Shown in pieces: positions 26,528-35,382 of a stretch of 64,000 nucleotides of DNA (position 1 is its first letter; every line of letters starts with the position of its first letter). Below the pieces are notes generated by a model. The model was not told the origin of the DNA. It did not search any database and saw nothing but the letters and a program-made list of their open reading frames with translations. The stretch covers positions 70,910 through 134,909 of the forward strand of contig NZ_JBBMFD010000006.1 of NCBI RefSeq assembly GCF_040096205.1, written 5' to 3'. The position numbers were made by a program, and so were the translations under genes. This stretch comes from Solibaculum_A intestinale. Its GTDB lineage: Bacteria > Bacillota > Clostridia > Oscillospirales > Acutalibacteraceae.

Positions 26528-28363
26528 TTGGAGGATACCCTTTTACGGCTGCGGGAAAAGGCCAGGCGCCTTCCCTTGGAGCCGGGCGTATATATTATGC
26601 ATGACAAGCAGGGCAAGATTATCTACATCGGCAAGGCAAAGGCGCTTAAAAACCGGGTCAGCCAGTATTTCGGCGCCGGCAGCGGGCATACCGACAAGGT
26701 GCGCCAGATGGTCAGCCGGGTAGAGGACTTTGAGTATATCGTTACCGACAGCGAGTTTGAAGCGCTGGTGCTCGAATGCAGCCTTATTAAGCAGCATTCG
26801 CCCAAGTATAACATTCTCCTGAAGGATGACAAGGGCTATCATTACGTCAAGATCACCCAAGGACCCTGGCCGCGTATCACCAGCGAAAAGCAGATTGTGC
26901 AGGACGGGGCCAATTATCTAGGCCCCTATGTGAGCTCCTGGACGGTCAAACAGGCGGTAGGCGAGGCGAACAAGATTTTTAAGCTCCCCACCTGCAGCCG
27001 CAAATTCCCCCAGGAGTTCGGCAAGGGCCGCCCCTGCCTGAATTTTTATATCGACCAGTGCTGCGCCCCCTGCCGGGGAAAGCTTTCCGAGAAGGAATAC
27101 GGGGAGTTTGTCTCCCAGGCCATTGATTTTCTCAGAGGCGGCAGCAGCTTTTCGGTGAAATCCCTCACCGAACAGATGGAACGGGCTGCGGAAAATCTGG
27201 AGTTCGAGCGGGCCGCGAAGCTTCGGGACAAGATCAACGCCATCAAGAAGATCACCGAGAAGCAGAAGATCGTGGATTCCCATATTCCCGAGCAGGACGT
27301 GATCGCGTTGGCCACGCTTGGAACTCAGGCGGCGGTGGAGGTGTTCCGGTTCAAGGGCGGGCGGCTTTTTGACCGGGAGGATTTCCTCTTAGGGGAGATC
27401 GACACGGCTGTCGCCGCACGCAAGGAATTTCTGGAGCGGTACTATTCCATCCGGGAAACAGTGCCTCCCGTGGTCACGCTGGACGAGCCGGTGGAGGACG
27501 CGCCGCTTCTGGAGGCGTGGCTTAGCCAGAAGGCGGGCCGGCGGGTACATATCCATGTCCCCCAGCGCGGGGAACAGAAAAGACTCGTGGAAATGTGCCG
27601 GTCGAACGCTTCCGAAAAGCTTGCCCAGCAAAATGGGAGGACCGGCAAGGAAGCGGCGGCGCTTGACGAGCTGTCACGGCTTCTGGGGCTTTCCGAACCG
27701 CCCCACTACATCGAGTCTTACGACATTTCCAACACCGCCGGCAGCGAGAACGTGGCCGGCATGGTGGTGTTTGAAGACGGACGGCCTCTGCGGTCGGCCT
27801 ATAAAAAGTTCAAGATCAAAGGGTTCCAGGGGCAGGACGACTATGCCTCCATGAACGAGGTGCTCACCCGCCGCTTTTCCCACTACGAGGAGGAAAAGGA
27901 CACGGGCAGGGGTTTCGGCCGCCTACCGGACCTGATTTTGCTCGATGGGGGGAAAGGTCAGGTGGCGGCGGTAGCTCCGGTGCTCAGGCAGTTCGGCCTT
28001 TCGATTCCGCTCTTTGGCATGGTCAAGGACGACAAGCACCGCACCCGCGCCATCGCGTCGCTGGACGGGGAAATCGCCATTTCCATGACCCGCAGCGCCT
28101 ATACCCTGGTTTCCACCATTCAGGAAGAGGTTCACCGGTTCGCCATCGGGTACCACCGCCAGCGGCGCAGCAAGTCGGCACTGTCCTCCACGCTGCTTTC
28201 GATTCCAGGAGTGGGGCCCGCCCGCGCAAAGGCCCTGCTTTCCCATTTTGGAAGCGTGGGGCGTATCAAGCAGGCAAGCGAAGAAGAACTTGCCGCGGTC
28301 AAAGGAGTATCGGCACCGGCGGCGAAAGCCATCCGGCTTTATTTTGACACGATGGAAGAATAA
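26528..28363 (+). CDS. uvrC: UvrABC system protein C
   Basis: Excision nuclease subunit that cuts on both sides of DNA lesions; 611 residues. The GIY-YIG nuclease domain is at the N-terminus (GVYIMHDKQGKIIYIGKAK), a UVR motif near 205-240, the RNase H-like 3'-5' side nuclease in the C-terminal half (SYDISN, LDGGKGQ), and helix-hairpin-helix repeats at the end (IPGVGPARAKALL). Start is TTG, 6 bp after AAAGGAGGG. Confidence 0.96.
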   Translation: MEDTLLRLREKARRLPLEPGVYIMHDKQGKIIYIGKAKALKNRVSQYFGAGSGHTDKVRQMVSRVEDFEYIVTDSEFEALVLECSLIKQHSPKYNILLKDDKGYHYVKITQGPWPRITSEKQIVQDGANYLGPYVSSWTVKQAVGEANKIFKLPTCSRKFPQEFGKGRPCLNFYIDQCCAPCRGKLSEKEYGEFVSQAIDFLRGGSSFSVKSLTEQMERAAENLEFERAAKLRDKINAIKKITEKQKIVDSHIPEQDVIALATLGTQAAVEVFRFKGGRLFDREDFLLGEIDTAVAARKEFLERYYSIRETVPPVVTLDEPVEDAPLLEAWLSQKAGRRVHIHVPQRGEQKRLVEMCRSNASEKLAQQNGRTGKEAAALDELSRLLGLSEPPHYIESYDISNTAGSENVAGMVVFEDGRPLRSAYKKFKIKGFQGQDDYASMNEVLTRRFSHYEEEKDTGRGFGRLPDLILLDGGKGQVAAVAPVLRQFGLSIPLFGMVKDDKHRTRAIASLDGEIAISMTRSAYTLVSTIQEEVHRFAIGYHRQRRSKSALSSTLLSIPGVGPARAKALLSHFGSVGRIKQASEEELAAVKGVSAPAAKAIRLYFDTMEE

Positions 28364-28381
28364 GGGACAGGAGATAGGTCT

Positions 28382-29704
28382 ATGATCAAAAGCTACGTCA
28401 GCGCCAGCTCGCTGCTGTTGTCTTGTTTTGCATTTGTGTTTTTTGGGATTGCGGCGATTATCTGGAGAGAGTCTCTGCTGTCCATTGTCTACCTGGTCAC
28501 TTCAGGGCTCTTGGCTATCGCTGGAGTGGTGCAGTTGGTTACCGCGGTATCCAGCAAGCCTTTTTTCAAAAACGGTCTTTTAAAGATTCTATCGGGCCTT
28601 TTGACCATTGGCTTGGGTGTCCTTTTGTATCTGGACCCGGATAAGTTCAAGGCGGTTTTACCCATTCTGCTGGGACTTTATATGATGATTCTAGCTATCA
28701 TCAAGCTCATCTCCTTTTTCCAGTACACGGAGGACAAGTTGATTTACCGGCTTTACCCGCTGGTTTCCGGCTTGGTCATGATCGTGTTTTCCGTCGTCAT
28801 TATGAGTAATCCCTACGAGAGCGTGTCTACCGTCATGCTCATCATCGGGATTTTCCTGATTTTTTACGGATCGACTTATTTGATCGACTTTTTCCGGGAA
28901 ATACTACCCTTTAAGAACCCCGGTAAGATCAAGCGACACATCCGCATCACGTTGCCGGTGGTATTTGTCTCCTTTATGCCCAAGCTGATGCTTTCGAAGA
29001 TCAACAATTTTCTTCAGTCCTCCAAGCAGGAGGAGGTCCCTCAAAGCCCGGTCAAGGATGAGAACCCGCCGGATATTGAGGTGTTCATCCACGTCATGGA
29101 AAAAGGTACCGGCGTCATGGGGCATATGGACCTTTTTTACCGGGGCCAGGTTATCTCCTACGGCTGCTATGACAAGGCGTCTCAAAAGCTGGACGGCGGC
29201 ATGGGAGACGGGGTGCTTTTTACCATTGACAAAAAGGAAAAATACGTGAATTTCTGCAATAATTATGCGGGAAAAACTCTGTTTTGCTTCGGCCTTCGCC
29301 TGACCGAGGAGCAGAAAAAGCGAGTGGATCAGAAGATGGATGAAATCTTCAGCTATCTCTATGAATGGGATCCGCCGGTGGTGGAAGCGATGAGGCGCGG
29401 GGAAACGGATTTGGACAAGTATAAGGAATACGCCAGCCGGCTTTACCGGGTGACGGAAGCGAAATTTTATAAGTTCACCAAAAGCTCTTTTAAAACCTAT
29501 TTTGTCCTTACTACCAACTGCGTCAAGCTGGCCGACGAGGTCATCGGCTCTTCCGGGACCGACGTGTTGGGCATCAACGGCCTGGTTACGCCCGGCACCT
29601 ATTACGACTATCTCAACCGGGAATATACCCTGAAAAACGGAATTGTCATTTCCAGGGAGGTTTACCGCAACAATCCGGAGCAGAAAGAAATCGTCCGGGG
29701 TTGA
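28382..29704 (+). CDS. HdeD-like membrane protein fused to a permuted papain-like domain
   Basis: A 440-residue two-part protein. Residues 8-170 form six hydrophobic helices with the repeated pattern of DUF308/HdeD proteins. Residues 230-430 are soluble. There, His248 in GVMGHMDL comes first and Cys380 in TTNCVKLADEV about 130 residues later; His before Cys is the order of circularly permuted NlpC/P60-papain-like enzymes (as in DUF4105 and YiiX types, whose cysteine also lies in an NC motif). A peptidase, amidase or acyltransferase activity is therefore possible but inferred. With six helices both ends should be cytosolic. It starts 18 bp after uvrC. Confidence 0.65.
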   Translation: MIKSYVSASSLLLSCFAFVFFGIAAIIWRESLLSIVYLVTSGLLAIAGVVQLVTAVSSKPFFKNGLLKILSGLLTIGLGVLLYLDPDKFKAVLPILLGLYMMILAIIKLISFFQYTEDKLIYRLYPLVSGLVMIVFSVVIMSNPYESVSTVMLIIGIFLIFYGSTYLIDFFREILPFKNPGKIKRHIRITLPVVFVSFMPKLMLSKINNFLQSSKQEEVPQSPVKDENPPDIEVFIHVMEKGTGVMGHMDLFYRGQVISYGCYDKASQKLDGGMGDGVLFTIDKKEKYVNFCNNYAGKTLFCFGLRLTEEQKKRVDQKMDEIFSYLYEWDPPVVEAMRRGETDLDKYKEYASRLYRVTEAKFYKFTKSSFKTYFVLTTNCVKLADEVIGSSGTDVLGINGLVTPGTYYDYLNREYTLKNGIVISREVYRNNPEQKEIVRG

Positions 29705-29730
29705 CAAGAACCGACGAAAAATGGGATAAT
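29701..29730 (+). promoter_or_regulatory. Promoter for rsmD-coaD
   Basis: TTGACA (29701-29706), 18-bp spacer, GATAAT (29725-29730). The -35 overlaps the stop codon of the preceding gene. Confidence 0.7.
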
Positions 29731-29802
29731 AAATAAAATATCCCCACGCATACCGGCTGTCGTTCGCTGCCGGACGGGGAGCACCACATGGAGGGAAAAC
29801 CC

Positions 29803-30351
29803 ATGCGAGTCATAACAGGAACCGCCAGAGGCCGGCGTTTGATTACCCGGGAAGGGGAGGATGTGCGTCCCACTTCCGACCGGGTGAAGGAAGCGGCCTT
29901 CAGCATCATACAGTTCGAGGTGGAGGGCCGCAAGGTGCTCGACCTGTTTGCAGGCTCCGGGCAGATGGGCATCGAAGCCCTCAGCCGGGGAGCCGCATCC
30001 GCCGTGTTTGTGGACCAAAGCGCCAAAAGCGTGGAGGTGGTACGAAAGAACCTGGAGACGGTAGGCTTTGAAGGCAAGGCCCAGGTGTTCACCACCGGGT
30101 ACGACGCCTTTTTGCTGAGTACCGCCGACCGCTTTGACCTTGCGTTTTTGGACCCGCCCTATGAAAAGGGCTTTGTGGAAAAGGCGCTCCCCCTGCTTGC
30201 CCCAAAAATGAACCCCGGCGGGGTCATTCTCTGCGAGCATTCTGAGCGGGAAAATCCGCCCGGAGAAATCGGCGGGGGCTTTGCCCTGATACGCACCTAC
30301 CGGTACGGAAAAATCCGCCTGTCGGTCTACAGAGGGGGTACGGAAGATTGA
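29803..30351 (+). CDS. rsmD: 16S rRNA (guanine-966-N2)-methyltransferase RsmD
   Basis: Methylates G966 of 16S rRNA during 30S assembly; 182 residues. It begins MRVITGTARGRRL; the SAM site is VLDLFAGSGQMGIEALSRGA and the catalytic motif is DPPY. The ATG at 29803 is chosen because the upstream in-frame ATG at 29788 is part of the GGAGGG ribosome site. It overlaps coaD by four bases. Confidence 0.95.
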   Translation: MRVITGTARGRRLITREGEDVRPTSDRVKEAAFSIIQFEVEGRKVLDLFAGSGQMGIEALSRGAASAVFVDQSAKSVEVVRKNLETVGFEGKAQVFTTGYDAFLLSTADRFDLAFLDPPYEKGFVEKALPLLAPKMNPGGVILCEHSERENPPGEIGGGFALIRTYRYGKIRLSVYRGGTED

Positions 30352-30842
30352 TTACCGCAATCTGCCCGGGCAGCTTTGACCCGGTGACGCTGGGGCATCT
30401 GGACATCATCCGCCGGGCTGCGTCCATGTTCGACCGGGTGATCGTCGCCGTTATGGGCAATTACGCCAAGACCCCATGCTTTACCGCCCAGGAACGGGTG
30501 GCGTTCTTAAAGAGGGCCATCGACCTGCCCAATGTGGAAGTGGACGCGTTCGACGGCCTGCTGGCCGACTATGCCCGCATCAAAGGAGCCAAGGCGCTGG
30601 TCAAGGGCCTGCGGGCAGTGTCCGACTTTGAGTATGAATTTCAGATGGCGCTTGCCAATAAGCGCCTGAATCCGGACCTGGAAACCGTATTTTTGACTAC
30701 CACCGCGGAAAACATGTTTTTGAGCTCCAGTGTGGTTCGTCAGATCGCCATGTATGGAGGGGACATCTCCGAATTCGTTCCGACCTGTATCATTGACGAT
30801 ATCAACAAAAGGCTTCTTAAAAAGGGGGATGACCAATCATGA
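30348..30842 (+). CDS. coaD: Phosphopantetheine adenylyltransferase
   Basis: Penultimate step of coenzyme A synthesis: adenylates 4'-phosphopantetheine; 164 residues. The nucleotidyltransferase motif PGSFDPVTLGHLDII holds the T/HxGH element, and late TTTAENMFLSSSVVRQIA is typical of the family. The start is TTG overlapping the rsmD stop. coaE, the last step, is encoded 5.5 kb downstream. Confidence 0.97.
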   Translation: MITAICPGSFDPVTLGHLDIIRRAASMFDRVIVAVMGNYAKTPCFTAQERVAFLKRAIDLPNVEVDAFDGLLADYARIKGAKALVKGLRAVSDFEYEFQMALANKRLNPDLETVFLTTTAENMFLSSSVVRQIAMYGGDISEFVPTCIIDDINKRLLKKGDDQS

Positions 30843-31411
30843 CCGTAGAAGATATTCTCGACCAGCTGGACGAAATGGTGGAAAAGTCCTTTCTGGTCCC
30901 GCTGTCGGGTGGGAAATGCTTTGTGGATTCGGGCAAAATCCAAGAGCTCATCGACGACATCCGTTTAAACCTGCCCCAGGAGCTGCGTCAGGCCCGCGCC
31001 ATCGTGTCGGACCGGGGCGACATCATCGCCACCGCCCGGCGGGAGGCGGAATCCATCATCCGTACCGCGGAGGAACGGGCGCGCGCGCTGGTCGGACAGG
31101 AGGAAATTGTCAAGCAGGCCCAGCAGAAGGCAAACGACATGCTCGGTCAGGCCCAGCTCAAAGCCCGGGAGATGCGCAAAGCAGCCAGCGATTACATTGA
31201 CGACCTGATGAAGCGGGCGGACGACGCCCTTACCGCCAATCTCTCCCATGTGCGCGAAGCGGCGAAGAACCAGGAAGACGTCATGACTCAGCTGTTAAAC
31301 GACCACCGCCGTCAGGTCAAGAATAATGACGACGTGCTCACCCATCAGATTGCCGAGCTTCGAAAAACCCGCCAGACCCTGCGAAATCCCAAGGCGTCGG
31401 CGGACGATTAA
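30839..31411 (+). CDS. Coiled-coil protein encoded downstream of coaD
   Basis: A 190-residue, highly charged protein. After a short N-terminal domain (1-55), residues about 60-175 are a long helical coiled coil rich in Ala, Arg, Glu and Gln, resembling the stalk of F0 subunit b or V-type subunit E. Homologues with this position after coaD are common in Clostridia and have no known function. No membrane segment or signal peptide is present. It overlaps coaD by ATGA. Confidence 0.75.
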   Translation: MTVEDILDQLDEMVEKSFLVPLSGGKCFVDSGKIQELIDDIRLNLPQELRQARAIVSDRGDIIATARREAESIIRTAEERARALVGQEEIVKQAQQKANDMLGQAQLKAREMRKAASDYIDDLMKRADDALTANLSHVREAAKNQEDVMTQLLNDHRRQVKNNDDVLTHQIAELRKTRQTLRNPKASADD

Positions 31412-31420
31412 ATCAAGGAA

Positions 31421-31450
31421 AAAAGCGGCTGCATATGCAGCCGCTTTTTT
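31421..31450. terminator. Bidirectional terminator after the coiled-coil gene
   Basis: A perfect inverted repeat of 14 + 14 bases (31421-31448) with A-run and T-run at its ends, usable from both strands. The 110 bp to the next gene show nothing else. Confidence 0.88.
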
Positions 31451-31562
31451 ATAGCGATCGGCCAAATTAGTCCGTTGGGAGCGTGTCCTTAGGGGAATAA
31501 ACCTATCCATGGGGCGGTGCGTCTTGCCTTATCCGAAAAACAGCTTCTTATTCCGCCATCGC

Positions 31563-32057
31563 TCAGTAAAGCCATTCAGTGGGCAGAAAGAAGAGATAGG
31601 GAGCGGTGAAAATAGCCATGTACAGGGAAAGAATGTGCTTGCTGCGGGCAGGCAGGTCCACCTTTCGGAAGGTAAGCTTCCGGTTGAACCAATAGATAAG
31701 GATGCCGCATAAGGCTACCACCAGCAGGACCAAAAGAAAGGCGGGGAAGCTTTGAAACGGGTTTTGGGATACCGGCCCTCCAATGGTATTCATCCACCAG
31801 CCGTCCGGCCCCAGCACGGCCAGAAGAAGAAGGCCGGACCCCGCCAGGTCCGCCGCCAGCCCCAGCAAAAACGCCTTCCATATGGTCTTTTTGTACACAA
31901 GGTCCAACCGCTTGACTTTGAGAAACTTTCCGCCCACCTGGAACACGATGGTGTCGATCAGAAAGTTTCCGATGATGACGAAAATCCAGCCAACCGGATA
32001 AATCAGCAGCAGCCATACCGGAAAGAGGATGTTATAAAATCTAGTTTCCTGTTTCAT
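31563..32057 (-). CDS. Membrane protein of unknown function
   Basis: A 164-residue protein with about four hydrophobic helices (near 9-32, 62-80, 99-119 and 142-158) and a basic loop KFLKVKRLDLVYKKTIWK. I do not recognise the family. The ATG at 32057 is used because an upstream ATG overlaps the GAGGTG ribosome site. It stands alone on the minus strand. Confidence 0.7.
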   Translation of the reverse strand: MKQETRFYNILFPVWLLLIYPVGWIFVIIGNFLIDTIVFQVGGKFLKVKRLDLVYKKTIWKAFLLGLAADLAGSGLLLLAVLGPDGWWMNTIGGPVSQNPFQSFPAFLLVLLVVALCGILIYWFNRKLTFRKVDLPARSKHILSLYMAIFTAPYLFFLPTEWLY

Positions 32058-32143
32058 AGAGCACCTCATTTCTCGTTTTTTCCGTCCCGTTTAGTATACC
32101 GGAACAAAAGAAAAAAGAAAAGAGGGGAACGCTCCTCCATTGC

Positions 32144-32188
32144 ATGAAAAAAAGAAAAAGCCCCGTGCTATTATAAACACGGGGCTTT
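32144..32188 (-). terminator. Terminator after the S1-domain gene
   Basis: An 11-bp stem (32157-32167 with 32178-32188) read on the minus strand into a long T-rich run. Confidence 0.88.
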
Positions 32189-32197
32189 GGCTGGTAT

Positions 32198-33130
32198 TCA
32201 TTCCTGTGGCTCAAAGACCGATTCGATCACCCTCGAACAGCTTTCCGGCGAATACTGCCACCGGTCCATATGTTCTCCTTCAAAGAAATACCGGGGTTCC
32301 TCCGGCAGCACACAGGCTTCAAAGGAGTCAATGATGATGAGCTTTACCTTCATCCGGTCCGGAATCAGGCTCTTAATGAAAACGCTGGCCTGCTGGCCCA
32401 CGTACACGTCGTCCCGCGGCTCCGCCAGCCCCGCCAGGTTGGGGGACAGCTCCACGAAAATCCCATAGCTTTCCACGCTGCGGATGGTGCCCGCCACCGT
32501 CTGCCCCTGTTCGAACAAGGCGGCGTTTTCTTCCCAGGTGCCTAAAAGCTCTTTGTGGGAAAGGGTAATGCGTCCGCCTTCCTCCACATTCTTGACCACC
32601 GCGCGGATATCCATGCCGGTCTGGAACCGGTCCCTGGGATGAGAAATGCGGGAAACGGAAATGGCGTCGATGGGGAGCAGGGACGGCAGTCCGCAGCCGA
32701 TGTCCGCAAACGCGCCGAAGGGCTCCAGATGGGTAATCCGGGCGTCGATGACGTCGCCGGGCGTGAGCCTCGTTATGTAATCGGCCAGACATTCCTTTTG
32801 TACCGCCCGGCGGGATAACAGAGCGTATTCGCCCTTTTCGTCGCTTTGAAACCCGGTGACGACAAAGCAGACGGGTTTTCCGACCCGGGAAATGATGGCG
32901 ATGTCCCTGAGGTTTCCTTCCTCAATGCCGATGGCGCCTTCCAGACGTGGAATCATGCCCCGCATGCACCCCAGGTCCACCCAGAGGTTGTGGGCGCTGT
33001 CGCACAAGACAGCCTTGGCTTCTAAAATATGCTGTTCCGCAATGGCGTCCGCCAAGGCGGCGCGGCTGCGGGTGCGGGACTTGTTTTCCAGAGAGTTGAG
33101 AAGATAGCCTTCCGGTTTGAATGTGTTCAC
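32198..33130 (-). CDS. S1 RNA-binding domain protein (ribosomal S1-like)
   Basis: A 310-residue protein with three S1-like OB folds: a divergent one at about 35-110, then 124-190 (GDVIDARITHLEPFGAFADIG) and 205-270 (GQTVAGTIRSVESYGIFVEL). Such short S1 homologues occur in Clostridia in place of or beside full-length RpsA and bind mRNA; the exact role is not known. The start is GTG with AAGGAGG upstream. It has its own terminator. Confidence 0.85.
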   Translation of the reverse strand: MNTFKPEGYLLNSLENKSRTRSRAALADAIAEQHILEAKAVLCDSAHNLWVDLGCMRGMIPRLEGAIGIEEGNLRDIAIISRVGKPVCFVVTGFQSDEKGEYALLSRRAVQKECLADYITRLTPGDVIDARITHLEPFGAFADIGCGLPSLLPIDAISVSRISHPRDRFQTGMDIRAVVKNVEEGGRITLSHKELLGTWEENAALFEQGQTVAGTIRSVESYGIFVELSPNLAGLAEPRDDVYVGQQASVFIKSLIPDRMKVKLIIIDSFEACVLPEEPRYFFEGEHMDRWQYSPESCSRVIESVFEPQE

Positions 33131-33286
33131 GTTTTCATATGCCTCCTTTTTTTACGCTGGATGCCCTCCGGTCCTTGTTTTCCTAGCGCACCGCCCCGGC
33201 CGGAGGGCTTTCCTTCAATCAAAACGCCGCAGTTTTTGCTGTTCAAAGTTGCCTTCAGCCAATATCTATGCAGAACGAGCAAAGGC

Positions 33287-33333
33287 TATGCCAAAAAGAA
33301 AAGGCCCGCGCCCGGGAGGCTTCCCGAACACGG
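33287..33333 (-). terminator. Terminator after the minus-strand gene at 33350-33742
   Basis: An 11-bp stem with three G-T pairs (33323-33333 with 33306-33316 on the minus strand), then a T-rich tail. Confidence 0.7.
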
Positions 33334-33349
33334 ACCAAAGGTTCCTTTT

Positions 33350-33742
33350 TTAGGAGACGATTACTTTTTTCACGTCGTGCCCGCCTTGGCTGTACATCAG
33401 GTTGCTGGCAAGCCCGGCGCAGTCGTCGTCTACCTCCACGGTGAGGATGGTGTTTTGCCGCAGCGCCGGTTCGTACTCCTTCGGGTCCACCGAACGGTAG
33501 GGGTGAAAGGCGCTGGAGAGGTCCCCCGCCGAGCCGTAGGAGGACATCAGCGGAACCGGAGCAATGGAGACGTCGTCGTTGATGGGGAACGCCATGGTCA
33601 CGTCGCCTCTGCGTACATCGTGGATTTCCTCGCGGGAATTGAGCCGTACCGCGTGTACGTCGTTGATGCGGTAACGGATGAGGCGCGCCGCCGTTTCGGC
33701 GGAATCTATATTTTCAAACTCTGCAATGATTCGGGTACTCAT
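33350..33742 (-). CDS. Conserved-type small soluble protein, unknown function
   Basis: A 130-residue protein beginning MSTRIIAEFENIDSAETAARLIR, with no membrane segment. The opening alpha/beta pattern and the glycine-rich end (SQGGHDVKKVIVS) recall small proteins related to general stress 17M or GlsB-type folds, but I cannot assign a family. AAGGTGG precedes the ATG. It is monocistronic. Confidence 0.6.
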   Translation of the reverse strand: MSTRIIAEFENIDSAETAARLIRYRINDVHAVRLNSREEIHDVRRGDVTMAFPINDDVSIAPVPLMSSYGSAGDLSSAFHPYRSVDPKEYEPALRQNTILTVEVDDDCAGLASNLMYSQGGHDVKKVIVS

Positions 33743-33957
33743 TCTTGCCACCTTACTTTCCTTTGTTTCAGTCCTATTTTGCCCGTATGAAAAAGCGGCA
33801 TACATGCAACAATGTGGAAAGGATGATATTTGTATCTTTTTTCCAAATGCTATCAAAAAAGAAAGCTGTTTCTAGCAAAGTCCGCCTGCATCGGCCCGCC
33901 GAAAGCCTTTTTGCCGGAAGGGAACGACAAAAAGCCTCTGGCTTTTTTACCGCAGTG

Positions 33958-33966
33958 TGGTATAAT
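33958..33966 (+). promoter_or_regulatory. Extended -10 promoter before DUF951-prfA
   Basis: TGG followed by TATAAT (33961-33966); the -35 region is poor. A small 8-bp hairpin with Ts (33929-33949) lies just upstream and could insulate it. Confidence 0.6.
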
Positions 33967-34040
33967 AACTCTACTGTGGCGATACCAGGTTTTTCTTACG
34001 TAAGGACGGCTAAAACAATCCCGGCAAAGGAGGCGGCGGC

Positions 34041-34250
34041 ATGAACGTCAATGTAGGGGATACCTTAGAAATGAAGAAAAAGCATCCCTGCGGCAGCAAC
34101 CGCTTTCTGGTGCTGCGCTCGGGGATGGACTTTCGCATCCGCTGCCTGGGCTGCGGGCACGAAATTATGGTGCCCCGGGTGAAGGCGGAGCGCAACATCA
34201 AAAAAATTCTGCCTGCCTCGGCCGGCGAAAACAAAAACGGGCCGCTCTAG
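34041..34250 (+). CDS. DUF951 family protein
   Basis: A 69-residue protein with the DUF951 pattern: KKKHPCGSNRFLVLRSGMD and then CLGCG-x5-VPR. Cys17 and the CxxC pair could bind a metal, giving a rubredoxin- or ribbon-like fold. The family is widespread in Firmicutes and has no known function. GGAGGCGGCGGC precedes the ATG. prfA starts 51 bp later. Confidence 0.85.
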   Translation: MNVNVGDTLEMKKKHPCGSNRFLVLRSGMDFRIRCLGCGHEIMVPRVKAERNIKKILPASAGENKNGPL

Positions 34251-34301
34251 CGTGTCCCTTTTCGAACCCAAAATACGCACAACACACACGGAGGGAACGC
34301 C

Positions 34302-35378
34302 ATGTTTGACAGACTTGAAGAAGTCGAAAAGAGATACGAGGAAATCTCCGGGCGGCTTTATGACCCCCAGGTCATCGCCAACCAGGAGGAATACAGGTCC
34401 CTGATGCGCGAGCATAAACAGCTGACTCCCATTGTAGAAGCCTACCGGGACTATAAAAAGGCCAGTGAAAACTGCGCCCAGGCCAAGGCCATGATGGGGG
34501 ATTCGGCGCTGGAAAAAGAGCTAAGAGAGCTTGCCGAGGAGGAATGGGCCCAGTCCAAGGCGGACATGGAGCGCATTGCCGAGGAGCTCAAGGTGCTCCT
34601 TTTGCCTCACGACCCCAACGACGACAAAAACGTCATCGTGGAAATCCGCGGCGGCGCCGGCGGGGAAGAGGCGGCTTTGTTTTCCGCCTCCCTTTTTCGG
34701 ATGTACAGCATGTATGCTGAGCAGAGGGGATGGAAAACGGAAGTCATTTCCGCCAACGAAACCGAGCTCGGCGGCTATAAGGAAATCAGCTTCCTGATTT
34801 CCGGGGAAGGAGCCTATTCGAGGCTCAAATTCGAAAGCGGGGTGCACCGGGTTCAGCGGGTGCCGGAAACCGAGTCCCAGGGCCGCATTCATACCTCTAC
34901 GGTAACGGTGGCGGTGCTGCCGGAAGCGGAGGACGTGGAGCTGGACTTAAATCCCGCCGATTTGCAGATTGATACCTTCCGCGCGTCTGGCGCCGGCGGG
35001 CAGCACATCAATAAGACCGAGTCCGCCATCCGCATCACCCACATTCCCACCGGCATCGTGGTGGAGTGCCAGGACGAGCGCAGCCAGTATAAGAATAAGG
35101 ATAAGGCCCTAAAGCTTATCAAGGCGAAAATCCTCGACGGCAAACGGGCCGAGCAGGAGAACGCCATCGCCGCCGAGCGCAAGGCCCAGGTGGGAACCGG
35201 CGACCGCTCCGAACGTATCCGCACCTATAACTATCCCCAGAGCCGCATCACCGACCACCGCATCGGCCTGACGCTCTATAAGCTGGAAAGCGCCCTCAAC
35301 GGGGATCTTGATGAGGTGATCGACGCCCTCATCACCGCCGACCGGGCGGAAAAACTCAAAGCGTCCGGTGAGGAATAA
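34302..35378 (+). CDS. prfA: Peptide chain release factor 1
   Basis: Release factor for UAA and UAG stop codons; 358 residues. The GGQ motif is in SGAGGQHINK (near 232), the residue modified by PrmC in the family. The codon-recognition stretch reads RVPETESQG, a PxT-type tripeptide as expected for RF1. It heads prfA-tsaC-coaE-slt, a tightly packed block. prmC is not adjacent here. Confidence 0.97.
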   Translation: MFDRLEEVEKRYEEISGRLYDPQVIANQEEYRSLMREHKQLTPIVEAYRDYKKASENCAQAKAMMGDSALEKELRELAEEEWAQSKADMERIAEELKVLLLPHDPNDDKNVIVEIRGGAGGEEAALFSASLFRMYSMYAEQRGWKTEVISANETELGGYKEISFLISGEGAYSRLKFESGVHRVQRVPETESQGRIHTSTVTVAVLPEAEDVELDLNPADLQIDTFRASGAGGQHINKTESAIRITHIPTGIVVECQDERSQYKNKDKALKLIKAKILDGKRAEQENAIAAERKAQVGTGDRSERIRTYNYPQSRITDHRIGLTLYKLESALNGDLDEVIDALITADRAEKLKASGEE

Positions 35379-35382
35379 GCCC

